NCBI GenBank assembly: GCA_963755695.1
Contig: CAVWLB010000009.1
Location: 62,001-126,000 of the forward strand
Direction: 5' to 3'
Length of the DNA: 64,000 nt
From: QHWT01 sp963755695
GTDB taxonomy: Bacteria > Acidobacteriota > Vicinamibacteria > Vicinamibacterales > 2-12-FULL-66-21
Shown here: piece after piece, positions 47,465-57,496 of the stretch
How the letters are laid out: the number at the start of each line of letters is the position of its first letter
Position numbering within the stretch: the first letter of the stretch is position 1
Program-made: the position numbers and the translations under genes
The notes under the pieces: model-generated
Told to the model about the DNA's origin: nothing
Databases searched by the model: none
Seen by the model: only the letters and a program-made list of their open reading frames with translations

Positions 47465-50400
47465 TTACTCGAACCTGAGCGCCTGGGTAGGGTCGACGCG
47501 TGTCGCCCGAAGTACGGGCACATAGCACGCCGACCAGACCGATCGTCGCGAACAGCACGGTCGTTGCCGCGAACGTGATGGGATCGATTGGCGGAATTCC
47601 GAAGAGAAACCCTGCAAGCACGCGGGCCGCGGCCGCTGCGAGCATCACGCCGATTGCCGACCCGATCGCCGTAAGGAACAATCCTTCCCGCAGGACCATG
47701 CTGATGATATCGGCTCGTCGTGCGCCAAGTGCGACACGAATGCCGATCTCGCGAGTCCGACGCGTAACGGCGTACGCCATCACGCCGTAAATCCCGATTC
47801 CCGTGAGTAGCAATCCGACCATTCCGAGACTTCCCGCAACTGCTGCCGCAACGCGCTGAGGGGCCAAGCCAAGGGCGACGGAGTCAGCGAGCGTCTGAGC
47901 GGTGACGATAGGCAGATTCGGATTCATCGATGCGAGCAACGCCCGCAGCTCGTCGGCGATTCGCTGCCCGCGATCCGTGCGCACGACGATCGTCATGCTC
48001 GCCAGGTACTGCTGCTGGAACGGAACATACACCCAGCCGTGCGTCAGACCATCGATGACGGTGGTGGACTGTACGTCGCGTGCGACGCCGACCACGAGCA
48101 GTCTCCGCATTGGACCCGTCGGCCCCTTGCGGGCCCCAGGTCGGTTGCAACAAGTACTTGCCGACAGCACTCTGTCTCGGCCAGAACTGCCGCGCGGCCG
48201 ACTCACTGACGATCGCAACGGGCGGCGCTCCGTCGCGGTCTCCGGCTATGAAGTCTCGTCCAGCCACGATCGGAATCTGGAGAGTGGCGAAATATTCAGG
48301 CTCGATCACGTTCCAGTCCACGCTGACAATGCCTTGGCCGCTCGCGGCCGAGCCGTCTGGGACGGTCAGCGCTTCCCGCCTGACCTCGAATCCCCCCGGC
48401 AATGCACTTGCGATCGTCGCCGCCTGCACGCCCGGTAGGAGGCGAACGCGGTCGACCAACTCGCGAACGAAAGGCCGGCCGGTCGCGTTGGTATAGCTCC
48501 CTTGCGTCAAGTCGATCGACATGAGCTCGACGCCATGAGCATCGAAACCCGGATCGGTCGTGGCGGCCCGGTGGAGCGCGCGTGTGAACAGGCCGGCGGT
48601 GATGATGAGAACGAGGCTGAACGCCACTTGCCCGATGACGAAGGCATGCCGCAGGCGCAGCCGGCCTACGCGGGGCCCGTCGTTTCTCAGGCCCGCCAAA
48701 ACATCGGTCTTCGACGCCTCCACTGCGGGCGCCAGTCCCGACAGCAACGCCGCGATAAGCGAGAGCGCTACTGTAAAGGCGATCACCCGCCAATCAAGCG
48801 TGAGCGTGAGGAATACAGGAAACGGCAGTGTGGGTAGCCGCGAGACCAACAGTGACGTCATCCCACGTGCCAGCATGAGACCGGCGATTCCACCAAGCAC
48901 AAACAGCAGTATGGTTTCTGTGAGCAGTTGTCTGATCAGTCGACCAGGACCTGCGCCAATCGCGAGGCGCAACGCCATCTCCGATCGCCGAGCAGTTGCG
49001 CGCGCGAGCAGTACACCCGCGAGGTTGGCGCAGGCGATAATCAACACGATCGATACGATCCCGACGATCAGCGCGAGGAATGCGACAACCGGTCCACGAT
49101 TTCCCGGAATGGGCGAGGATTCCAGCACGCGTAACCCGATCTGGCGGTTCTGTTCGTCGTCCTCGCGTTCGAGCGTCCTCCCGATCACGTCCAGCTCGGC
49201 CGCGGCTTGAGAAATCGAGACATCCGACTTTATCCGGGCGCCGATCAGCAGCCAACGTGCGCCCCGGTCCGTGAGTCTTGCCGTCCCTTGCGTGGCTACC
49301 GCTGCAACCATCCCCATCGGCACCCACACATCGAGCGCACGGATACCCGTGCCATGAAACCCCTCGGAGGCGACGCCTATCACGGTGAAAGGATGTCCAT
49401 TGAGCGTCAACGTCCGGCCGACGATGGCGGGATCGCTGTTGAAGCGCCGCGACCAGAAGCGATGACTGAGGACAACGACGGGACTCGCCCCAGGCTGATC
49501 ACTGTCGCCGGCGCCGAACAGCCGCCCGACGGCCGGGACGGCTCCCAGCACGGTGAAGTAGTTGACCGTCACCACGTTGCCGAAGATGCTCTCAGCGCCA
49601 ACACCCGTGCCGCCGCCGCGACACTCATCGGCTGAGGGAACCGCGAATAAGCGTAGACGCCGTCGACAGTCGTCGCGCGCTGCCTGATGTCGAGATAATC
49701 GGGATACGAGCTTGGACCGAAGCCGCCCCGCTGCGAGTGCTGCCGATGTCCACGAGACGAGACGGTTCTGCGACGCCGGGAGGCGGCTGGAACAGGAGCG
49801 CGTTGGCCACGGTGAAGACCGTCGTATTGGCGCCGATCCCAATGGCGAGCGACAGCACTGCCGTAGTCGTCACGAGCGGATTGCGGCGCAGCAGCCGTGC
49901 CGCGTGCACCAAGTCTCGTCGCACGTCGATCACCCAGAACCATGAGCGATTGTTGAATGGCATTGACGTCAGCTCCACAGACGAAGTGCGAGAATCGCCC
50001 CCGAGAGGCCAAGAGGTGCCCCCCGCGAGCGAGACGCGCATCGCATGACGTTGTTCGAACCAATCCGCAAACGGTCGGAACGTAGCATGAACTCCGCGTG
50101 GGAACGTTCCGAGGAGCAGACCGAGCAGCATCCACCAGATCCCGAGCAGCGCTCCGATTGAGCACAGGGCGCCAATCCACGCAGGCTCTCCGAACCAGCT
50201 GGTCAGACGGCTCGGAAGCATCGGATCGTCGGCCACGAAGACCGCGGTGAACAGCGCCGGCCCGCCAACAAGTGCGATAAGGAACACGCCATACCACACG
50301 ACCAGCGCGGGGTACACCAGCCAGCGACGTGCGCCGAGCTGTTCGTCCCGTTCGGCCGAGCGCGCAACAGTCACGCGCGCGCACAAGAAGCTGAGGACGA

Positions 50401-50764
50401 ACAAGAGTGGAGGTAGCGGCCAGAGGATCATCGGAAGGAACAGCGCTGGTCCAGCCAGGAAGATCGCCAGCGTCAGGTATGCAAGCCGCCAATCCTCAGC
50501 TCTCGAGGGTAGTGGGTACGACCGCTCGAACGCAGTCTCAGTTGGCAGCCACTCATCGGGCGTCCCAAGTCGATCGAGCACGTCCAACAGCTGACCGGCG
50601 TCGACCGGTTCCGGCTGGCCCGCGAGTTCCGTCTCGATGTGACCTAAGACATCGCGCTCCACTTCATCCGCGTCAACCGATGAATGTCCGCGCAACGCCA
50701 TCTTGATCTGGCGGATGTAGCGCTCGAGATGACTCTGCGCCTCTGGCGAAAGGGCCACCATCAC
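47465..50764 (-). CDS. ADOP-family permease with N-terminal HAAS-like domain (three or four frameshifts)
   Basis: The ATG at 50764 starts a HAAS/DUF1700-like domain (LSPEAQSHLERYIRQIKMAL... ERDVLGHIETELAG...LLDVLDRLGTPDEW), then four membrane segments up to about residue 230, then two MacB/FtsX units: NPLVTTTAVLSLAIGIGANTTVFTVANALLFQPPPG; LIVGIVSIVLIIACANLAGVLLARATARR; SEMALRLAIGAGP; and GIYGVMAYAVTRRTREIGIRVALGAR. Frame changes near 49690, 49640, 48120 and 47518 must be bridged. The true end is TAA at 47465-47467 after RVDPTQALRFE. About 1100 residues. It lies 2 bp after a PadR gene, as in its relatives. Confidence 0.85.
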
Positions 50765-50766
50765 TG

Positions 50767-51105
50767 CTACCTCCTTCCATTTCTCAGTGCCGACATGCCG
50801 CGGCTGAGCGTGTCCCAGTAGCCATTCATCTCGTCGAGCAGGTGCTGGCCACGGCGCGTCAGCTCGTAGTACTTGCGGGCGGGTCCTGCCGGCGATTCTT
50901 CAAGAGACGTTCGAACCAGGCCATCGCGTTTCAACCGGCTCAGGATTGGATAGATGGTCCCTTCGCGCACGACCAGCGCGTCGATGTCCCGAAGCTGTCT
51001 GACGATGTCGTACCCGTAGACGCGGCTGCGGCCGATGACATTGAGGATGCAGAGCTCCAACACACCCTTGCGCAGCTGCGTCGTCCAGTTGTCGGCGACT
51101 TCCAC
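50767..51105 (-). CDS. PadR-family transcriptional regulator (GTG start, probably leaderless)
   Basis: 112 residues from the GTG at 51105. The PadR winged helix is clear: LELCILNVIGRSRVYGYDIVRQL, VREGTIYPILSRLKRDGLVRTS, and GPARKYYELTRRGQHLLDEM. It should repress its own operon with the downstream permease. The promoter lies so close that the start site falls on the GTG. Confidence 0.93.
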   Translation of the reverse strand: MEVADNWTTQLRKGVLELCILNVIGRSRVYGYDIVRQLRDIDALVVREGTIYPILSRLKRDGLVRTSLEESPAGPARKYYELTRRGQHLLDEMNGYWDTLSRGMSALRNGRR

Positions 51106-51111
51106 GGACCG

Positions 51112-51140
51112 ACTATATTGCGATGCAATGTAGCTGTCAA
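51112..51140 (-). promoter_or_regulatory. Consensus promoter with embedded palindrome for padR-permease
   Basis: Minus strand: -35 TTGACA (51135-51140), 17-bp spacer, -10 TATAGT (51112-51117). The spacer contains the inverted repeat ATTGC-ATC-GCAAT (51117-51129), a likely PadR operator that would block polymerase. The remaining sequence between this promoter and the end of the CMD gene (51141-51363) holds no recognisable gene. Confidence 0.75.
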
Positions 51141-51363
51141 GGACAGATACAAGGTTACAAATAGTTCGGTGACTTCCGCGGGGTGGACCGTGTCGCTATC
51201 GCGAAGTGGGCGAGCCGAGGGTTGGTCCCCGACGGAGTGAGTGACGTCTCTGGATCTACGTGCTCGCCTTTACTTCTTGCCGGTTTTTTCGTGATCCGGC
51301 CGGAAGTTCTGACGGCACTCAGCGAATCCGCCGCGTCAGTCCGTCGATTTCGCGGGCGTTCTG

Positions 51364-52602
51364 CTATTTGCCCAGCGTCCTCGCGACCGCCGCGATCGCC
51401 TTGGTCGCTTTGGGCCAGCCGGCGTAGAAGCCCAGATGGGTCAAGGCCTCGGTGATCTGACCGCGGGTCAGACCGCTCTCGAGCCCGCGGCGCAGGTACA
51501 AATCGAGCTGCTCGTCGTCGCCCATCGCAGCGAGCGCGGCAATCGTGACCAGGCTGCGATCCCGCACACTGAGATCCGGCCGCCGCCAGAGGTCGTCGAA
51601 GACCACGTCGTTGGTGAGCTGCACGAACTTCGGCGCGACCGTCCCCAATTCGTCGGTGACCGCCCTGGCTCGCGCGGCGTCTGAGGCGGGAGCTGGAAGG
51701 CGCGGGCCCACGGCGCGCAGTGCGGCGGTATCGACCTTCCGCGCGGTGTACACCTGCTCGTAGACCTCGAGTGCCGAGACCGCGCTCGGCCATCCGCAGT
51801 AAATCGCCAGATGCGCCAAGAGGCCGGAGGCCTCGCTGGGCTGTATACCGTTGTCGAGCGCGCGGCCCAAATGGCCTGCAAGCTGCGCCGGCTTTCCGGT
51901 CGCGATCAAGACGGAGATGGTCACCAGACTGCGGTCGCGTGTCGACAACTCGGGCCGCCTCCACACATCGCCATACAGCACGTCGTCGGTCAACGTCGCA
52001 AGGCCGGGCGCGATTTTTTGTTGCAGTGTTCCCGACGGTGCGGTGGTGCCCTGCGGCCGGCTCGAGGGTGGAGGCTGTTGTTCGGGCTGGAGCTGGGATT
52101 GCGCTGGCGCTGCTGCGGGTCCCTCCGGACTCGGCGGCGCACCGTTGTACTGCTCGTCGGTGACCTTTTCCATCCACTGCACTGCCGTGCCATCGCGGTG
52201 CTCGGTGATTGCAATATGTGTCATGGACGCCTGCGGCGACGCCCCATGCCAGTGCTTCTGGCCGGCCGGGATCCTCACGACATCTCCGGCTCGAATCTCC
52301 TCGATGGGCCCACCCCATCGCTGGACGCGGCCCGTGCCGGCCGTGACGATCAGGATCTGCCCTCCGGGATGCGAGTGCCACGCCGTGCGGGCACCGGGCT
52401 CGAACGTGACAGACCCGCCACTTGCGTGTGACGGGTCGAGCGGCTCGAACAGCGGCTCGACACGAACGCGACCGGTGAAGTTCTCCGTGGGTGCTGCACT
52501 GACGGGACGAGAACCGCCGCGGGTGATGACAATCGTCTGAGCCTCCGTCGACGCCGAGGCGAGCAGAGCCATCGTCGTAACCATCACTGTGAACCGGTTC
52601 AT
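51364..52602 (-). CDS. Secreted cupin + double carboxymuconolactone-decarboxylase (CMD) fusion
   Basis: 412 residues from the ATG at 52602. A signal peptide (RFTVMVTTMALLASASTEA) is followed by a cupin domain (residues about 40-140; GARTAWHSHPGGQILIVTAGTG and GDVVRIPAGQKHWHG give the His-rich metal site). A proline/glutamine linker (QLQPEQQPPPSSRPQ) joins it to two similar CMD domains, each with the form DVWRRPELSTRDRSLVTISVL and DLWRRPDLSVRDRSLVTIAAL, then HLAIYCGWPSAVSALEV and HLGFYAGWPKATKAIA. CMD domains are alkylhydroperoxidase-like, but the usual CxxC pair is absent. It is the last gene of the minus-strand run from 58453. Confidence 0.88.
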   Translation of the reverse strand: MNRFTVMVTTMALLASASTEAQTIVITRGGSRPVSAAPTENFTGRVRVEPLFEPLDPSHASGGSVTFEPGARTAWHSHPGGQILIVTAGTGRVQRWGGPIEEIRAGDVVRIPAGQKHWHGASPQASMTHIAITEHRDGTAVQWMEKVTDEQYNGAPPSPEGPAAAPAQSQLQPEQQPPPSSRPQGTTAPSGTLQQKIAPGLATLTDDVLYGDVWRRPELSTRDRSLVTISVLIATGKPAQLAGHLGRALDNGIQPSEASGLLAHLAIYCGWPSAVSALEVYEQVYTARKVDTAALRAVGPRLPAPASDAARARAVTDELGTVAPKFVQLTNDVVFDDLWRRPDLSVRDRSLVTIAALAAMGDDEQLDLYLRRGLESGLTRGQITEALTHLGFYAGWPKATKAIAAVARTLGK

Positions 52603-52637
52603 CTCGCCCTCCGATGACAACTACGCTGCGATCCGGG

Positions 52638-53393
52638 TCAGAGCTCCTGCCGCGTCGGCCGGAAGAGGATCTCGTTGATGTCCACGTCCTCAGGCTGGCT
52701 GATCGCGAAGGCGACAGCGCGGGCGAACGAGTCGGCGGAGATCGCGTACTGCTCGTAGAACTGGCCGATGCCCTTCGCGATGTCCGCCTCGGTAATGCTG
52801 TTCGGCAACTCCGTCGCGACCGCGCCCGGCGAGATGATCGTCATGCGGAGGTTCCAAGGCTTCACCTCCTGGCGAAGTCCCTCGGAGATCACGCGTACCG
52901 CGGTCTTCGTCGCCGCGTACACGGCGCTCCCCGGGCCGACCTTGTGGCCGGCGACCGACGAGACGTTGATGAAGTGGCCCGATTTCTGCCGCTGCATGTA
53001 AGGCAGTGCCGCGGCGATGCCGTACAACACGCCCTTGATGTTCACGTCAATGGTGCGGTCCCAGTCGTCGACCTTCCGTCGCTCGAGCGGCGAATGCGGC
53101 ATCACGCCCGCATTGTTGAGGATCACGTCGACGCGGCCGTACTTCTCGACCGCGGTATCGACGAGCGCCTGGACCTGCGCGGCGTTGGTGACGTCGGTGA
53201 CGATCGCAGACGCCTTGCCGCCCGTTCGCGTAATCTCGTCGACCAACGTCTGGAGTCGCTCGGCGCGGCGCGCCCCCAAGACGACGGTCGCGCCGCAATC
53301 AGCGAGGTATCGCGCCGTGGCCTCGCCCAGGCCACTGCTGGCGCCGGTGATCACCACGACCTTTCCGGAGATGTTCGTATCGTCCGTATGCAT
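52638..53393 (-). CDS. Short-chain dehydrogenase/reductase (SDR)
   Basis: 251 residues from the ATG at 53393. Cofactor motif TGASSGLG (16-23), NNAG (93-96), catalytic Ser145/146 in NVSS, Tyr159 and Lys163 (YAATK), and the SDR sequence SPGAVATELPNSI. Classical SDR with ARRAERL after the second strand, suggesting NADP. It lies 11 bp after the dehydrogenase-cytochrome gene and 35 bp before the CMD gene. Confidence 0.92.
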   Translation of the reverse strand: MHTDDTNISGKVVVITGASSGLGEATARYLADCGATVVLGARRAERLQTLVDEITRTGGKASAIVTDVTNAAQVQALVDTAVEKYGRVDVILNNAGVMPHSPLERRKVDDWDRTIDVNIKGVLYGIAAALPYMQRQKSGHFINVSSVAGHKVGPGSAVYAATKTAVRVISEGLRQEVKPWNLRMTIISPGAVATELPNSITEADIAKGIGQFYEQYAISADSFARAVAFAISQPEDVDINEILFRPTRQEL

Positions 53394-53404
53394 TCCGGCG
53401 GGCC

Positions 53405-55392
53405 CTACTTTCTTGGAGGGAGGCTGCGAAGGTAGTTGACGATGTTCCAGATGTCCTCGTCCGGAATGCGCCCATCGAACCCAGCCATCATGGTCGGCGG
53501 GAGTCCGCGCTTGATGACGGCGAAGATGTCGCCGTCGCTCGAGCCGTGATCCCATTGGTCATCGGTGAGATCCGGTGGCTGCTTGCCTCGTTGCTCCTCG
53601 ATGATGGAGATCGTCATGCCGGCTTTGACCGCGCCTTGAGCCAGGTTCCCGTGACAGGCGGCGCAACTGACGTCGTAGGCCCGCTTGCCGGCGGCGATCG
53701 ACTCGGGCGTGGACGCCACCGGATTGCTCAGGCTCGTGGTTGGCTGGCTGGTGACGTTCTGAGCGGGACTCGGCGCTGGAACGTTCCCACCAGTGGGGGT
53801 GGGAGCCGTAGCGACTCTGGCGCCCACGACTTTCCGGATCATGCCGTCGCTCTTGGTCAGGATGTAGAGCTCGCCGTCGCTGTCCGCCGCGAAGCGGAGG
53901 TCCACGCGGCCACGGCCAGCAATCGCGCCCATTCCGGGGAGCGCTTCTCCCTTCCCGCCGCGCTCGCGGTACGTCTCTTCGGTGATTCGACGCAGGCCGG
54001 CGTCCATCTCGTAAATCGGTGCGACGGTCGTCGGGTTACCGTCGTCGGCCGCGAGCATGTCGGCACGATTGGCGTACCAGATCCGACCCGTGGTGATGTC
54101 GCCGAAGACGAGCTTGTCTTTGAGCTCCGGGATCAGCTTGCCGCGGTAGACGAAGCCGTTGGCGATGGCGTCGCCACCGGCCTCCCGACTGTGGGGTACT
54201 GGATCACGGGGTACGTCGGCTTGACCGAGCCGCGCGCTACGGTGTCCGAGATTTGAACCGGAATCATGTCGTTTTCAGGCAAGGGACCCATCCCGTTCGT
54301 GGACGACATGCTTTGCGTACCCTCACGCAGGGGATACCCGTAGTTCGCTCCTTTGTGGATAACGACCACCGTTTCCCACGTGACGAGCCCGATATTGAAG
54401 GCCAGCAGCGTCGGCGTGCGTGGCTGCGCCGGGTCGACATCCCAGATCAGGCGATGCGGATTGCGGAGGCCGTACGCCCAGATCTCCTTCCACGCGCCGT
54501 CGACTGTCGAGAAAGGATTGTCGTTGGGAATGCGGTAGCGCCCGTTCTCGCTGATGGTGCTCGCCTTTGTGTGCTCGCGCAGGTCGGGGACAATGCGGAG
54601 AATCTTCCCAACAAGAGTGTCGAGCCGCTGCGGGTTCAGTCGGCGGCTGTCGCGCTGTTCGCCCGAGCCTGAGTCGCCAGCCCCGAGGTACATCACGCGC
54701 CAATCCGCATCGCCGGGGCGGGCGGCGGGATTGAACGTCATCTCGCCGAGCGGGTGCTGCGGAAGCGGGTGCTGTACCCGCAGCAGCTCGCGGGCGGTGC
54801 CCTCGAAGCTGCTGTTCGACGGATTCCGGTCTCTCCACTCGATCAACACGACTTCCCGCTCGATCCGTCCATCCACGGTCGGCGTCGGGATTGCGGGCGT
54901 CGTTGTGTAACCGGTCAGGTCGAGACCAGCGACAACGCCAGCCTTCGGGACCGCGGGCGCGGTGACTGCCGGATCCTCCATGTGGATCGTATAGAACACG
55001 CCGTTGCGCGCGTAGTCGGGATCGAAGATGAAATTGGTCAGGCCGGTCGCGAAATTCCGTTCGAAGGTGAATTTCGGGAAGAGTCCCGGCCGTTGGCCGG
55101 CGCCGTTGAAGTCGAGATAGGTCGTGAACGTCTTCTTCTGCTTGTCGAGAATGTAGAGCGGCCCGTTGAGATCATTGACGAAAAAGCGGCGGCCGCCAGG
55201 CTCGTCCCGCAGGTAATTGACCCTTGCCAGCTGCGCGCGCGTGTTGTCGTTGGAGTTGTCCGCGGTGATCGGTAGCGCGGCATAGTCCTGCAGCTCCAGC
55301 GCCAGCCGCTGCGGTGGCGGCTGCACGGCGAACGGCCGCGCGAGTGTGAGGGCCAGGAACAGGGCGACCGTCACGATAGCCGAGCGCGTCAT
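53405..55392 (-). CDS. PQQ-type sorbosone/glucose dehydrogenase fused to cytochrome c (one frameshift)
   Basis: The ATG at 55392 gives a signal peptide and a beta-propeller of the glucose/sorbosone dehydrogenase kind (ARVNYLRDEPGGRRFFVNDLNGPLYILD, GEMTFNPAARPGD, IWAYGLRNPHRLIWDVD, GANYGYPLREGTQ). One missing G near 54185 (VGR to GREAGG) separates it from the rest, GDITTGRIWYANRADMLAAD... and a C-terminal cytochrome c domain with the haem motif CAACH in YDVSCAACHGNLAQGAV, ending IVNYLRSLPPRK. Total about 662 residues. It oxidises a sugar or alcohol in the periplasm and passes electrons to its own haem. It overlaps the preceding hydrolase by ATGA. Confidence 0.86.
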
Positions 55393-56504
55393 CTTCCTTC
55401 TCCACTTCGCTTGCTGACATGCTCATCGACCCACTTCAAGATCAGATCGGCGATCTGCAGGTTGTTTTTGTCCTGCATGATCATGTGGCTGTTGCCGCGA
55501 ATGCCGCGCTCCGGTGGGGCGAGCATCTCGGCCTGACCGCCGGCCTTCTTGATGCGGCTGATCAGGGCCTCACATGCCTCGAAACGGGCCTGCCAGGTGG
55601 GGAGCGACGGAAGGCCTGTCGGGGTCTCGCGGTGATCACCGAAGACGACCAGGATCGGCACCTTCGCCAAGGTGGCGATCTGTTCGGGGGTGTACCGGGC
55701 AGGGCAGCTGCCAGGTTCGACGAGCACGAGACCTTTCGCCGCGGCGGGATTCAGTAGGGCCGATTCAAGAGGAAACGATCCGGATTGCGAGTGCCCCATC
55801 AACACCGCGCCATTCAACTGGCCCGCGAGATCGGCTAACGCCTTGAGGGTGGGATTGGGAGTGGGGACGCCGCCAAAGCTGACGTCAGGCACTCCTTGCT
55901 TCGCGAGTTCGTCCACAGCAGTCACCGGGAACTGGCTGTCGGAGAAAGGTTGGCCAGGGGTCAAGCCGAAGCGGAAGTTGGGCCAGACGCCCTCGTCGCT
56001 GAATCGCAACCAGACGGGTTGGTTGGCCGGCGGCGTCGAGCCCGCGCGCACGTTGTTGAAGACGGCTTGATTGAACCCCGATCGCCCGCGCCCGACCTGG
56101 TCGGGGACGTACACGGGATGGCCCTTGCGTACAAAGTACTCGTCCCACCCCATTCGACCGTCCGGCGTCGTCTCCCAGGACTTGCCCGTCAGGGTCGCGC
56201 CGTGGACCATCACGACCGGAACGTTGCCGTCGCCGACCTGCGGCACCATGTACCGCACGTACATCTGGTTGACGGCGATGTGCCCCGCGGGACCGAGATC
56301 GCCCGCTTCACCCCGCGTCTGTTCGGCCTTCTCGCCACCGACGAAGAAGCTGCCTTGGGCTTTCAGCACCAGCGGCGTGTCTGGGGTCTGCACATCCTTG
56401 AGGGCCTGCGCCATCACGTCGCTGGCCGCGCCGAGGACGGCCGCAGCAGTGACACCGGCTAGGATGGCGGGTCGGTACCATATCGAAGAGCGCGGACTTT
56501 TCAC
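55389..56504 (-). CDS. Secreted alpha/beta hydrolase (esterase-like)
   Basis: 371 residues with a signal peptide (AGVTAAAVLGAASDVMAQA). The alpha/beta-hydrolase core has oxyanion region VVMVHGATLTGKSWETTPDGR, nucleophile elbow GHSQSG, acidic residue near VFGDHRE and terminal histidine in GIRGNSHMIMQDKNN. The inserted region around residues 160-215 is typical of periplasmic esterases of this type. The substrate is unknown. The stop overlaps the start of the dehydrogenase-cytochrome gene. Confidence 0.87.
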   Translation of the reverse strand: MKSPRSSIWYRPAILAGVTAAAVLGAASDVMAQALKDVQTPDTPLVLKAQGSFFVGGEKAEQTRGEAGDLGPAGHIAVNQMYVRYMVPQVGDGNVPVVMVHGATLTGKSWETTPDGRMGWDEYFVRKGHPVYVPDQVGRGRSGFNQAVFNNVRAGSTPPANQPVWLRFSDEGVWPNFRFGLTPGQPFSDSQFPVTAVDELAKQGVPDVSFGGVPTPNPTLKALADLAGQLNGAVLMGHSQSGSFPLESALLNPAAAKGLVLVEPGSCPARYTPEQIATLAKVPILVVFGDHRETPTGLPSLPTWQARFEACEALISRIKKAGGQAEMLAPPERGIRGNSHMIMQDKNNLQIADLILKWVDEHVSKRSGEGR

Positions 56505-56554
56505 GTGTCGTCTCCTGATCAGGTGATCCGCTGACAGCAGGGGCGTCCCTCGGG

Positions 56555-57457
56555 TCAGGCGGGAATTGTAAGCGTGTATAGCTTCGTGTCGATACGCTCC
56601 GGGTCGGGGCCGCCACGCACGCCAGTGTCGAGCGCGTCGATGGCCGCGACTTCGTCGGCTGTGAGCCTGAAGTCGAAGACGTCGAAGTTCTCAGCGATGC
56701 GCGCGGGTGTCACCGACTTCGGGATGGCGGAGAAGCCATGCTCGAGGTGCCAGCGCAACACGACCTGCGCCGGCGTTCTGTGGTATTTCGCCGCGAGCGC
56801 GACGATGAGCGGGTGGGTAAGCGGGTTCTTCGGCGCATTCGGATCGCGCGGCATGTAGACGTTCACGCCGCCGATCGGCGACCACGCCTGCGTGGCGATG
56901 CCGAGGCGCGCGTGCATCTCGCGCAGCTCGAGTTGAACGAAGAAAGGGTGCAGCTCGATTTGGTTCACAGCCGGTACGACGTCACTGCGTGCAATGAGAT
57001 CATCGAGGTGCTTCGGGCTGAAGTTGGACACGCCGATGGCGCGCACCCGACCGTCGTCGAGCAGCGTCTCGATGGCGTGGTACGCCGCAACGGTCCTCTC
57101 CCACTCGTTCGGCATCGGCTGGTGGAGGAAGTACAAGTCGACGAAGTCCAACCCGAGCTTGCGCAGGCTCGTCTCGAACGCGCGCAGCGCGCTGTCGTAA
57201 CCGTAGTCGCTGATCCACAGCTTGGTTTGGACGAACAGCTCGGTACGCTCGATGCCGCTTCGGCCGATGGCCTCCCCGACCTCACGCTCGTTCAGGTAGG
57301 CTGCGGCCGTGTCGATGAGTCGATAGCCCCGCGCGAGCGCGGACTCGACGGCGGCGATCGTTCGCTCCGGCGCGCTCCGATACACGCCGAAGCCGAGCGG
57401 CGGCAGCTGCACGCCGTTGTTCAGTGGGATGAGCGGGATTTTCGATCGGTCGTCCAT
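56555..57457 (-). CDS. Aldo/keto reductase
   Basis: 300 residues. The catalytic tetrad is Asp49 and Tyr54 (LIDTAAAYLNE), Lys79 (QTKLW) and His112 (LYFLHQPMP). NADPH-binding sequence FSAIPKSVTPARIAENFDVFDF lies near the C-terminus. Similar to DkgA/2,5-diketo-gluconate reductases that reduce aldehydes and methylglyoxal. It sits 50 bp before the hydrolase gene and between the AraC regulator and the oxidative gene run. Confidence 0.92.
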   Translation of the reverse strand: MDDRSKIPLIPLNNGVQLPPLGFGVYRSAPERTIAAVESALARGYRLIDTAAAYLNEREVGEAIGRSGIERTELFVQTKLWISDYGYDSALRAFETSLRKLGLDFVDLYFLHQPMPNEWERTVAAYHAIETLLDDGRVRAIGVSNFSPKHLDDLIARSDVVPAVNQIELHPFFVQLELREMHARLGIATQAWSPIGGVNVYMPRDPNAPKNPLTHPLIVALAAKYHRTPAQVVLRWHLEHGFSAIPKSVTPARIAENFDVFDFRLTADEVAAIDALDTGVRGGPDPERIDTKLYTLTIPA

Positions 57458-57496
57458 TGGGCTTTCGGCACTTGCCTATTCACGCGCCTCGCATCT

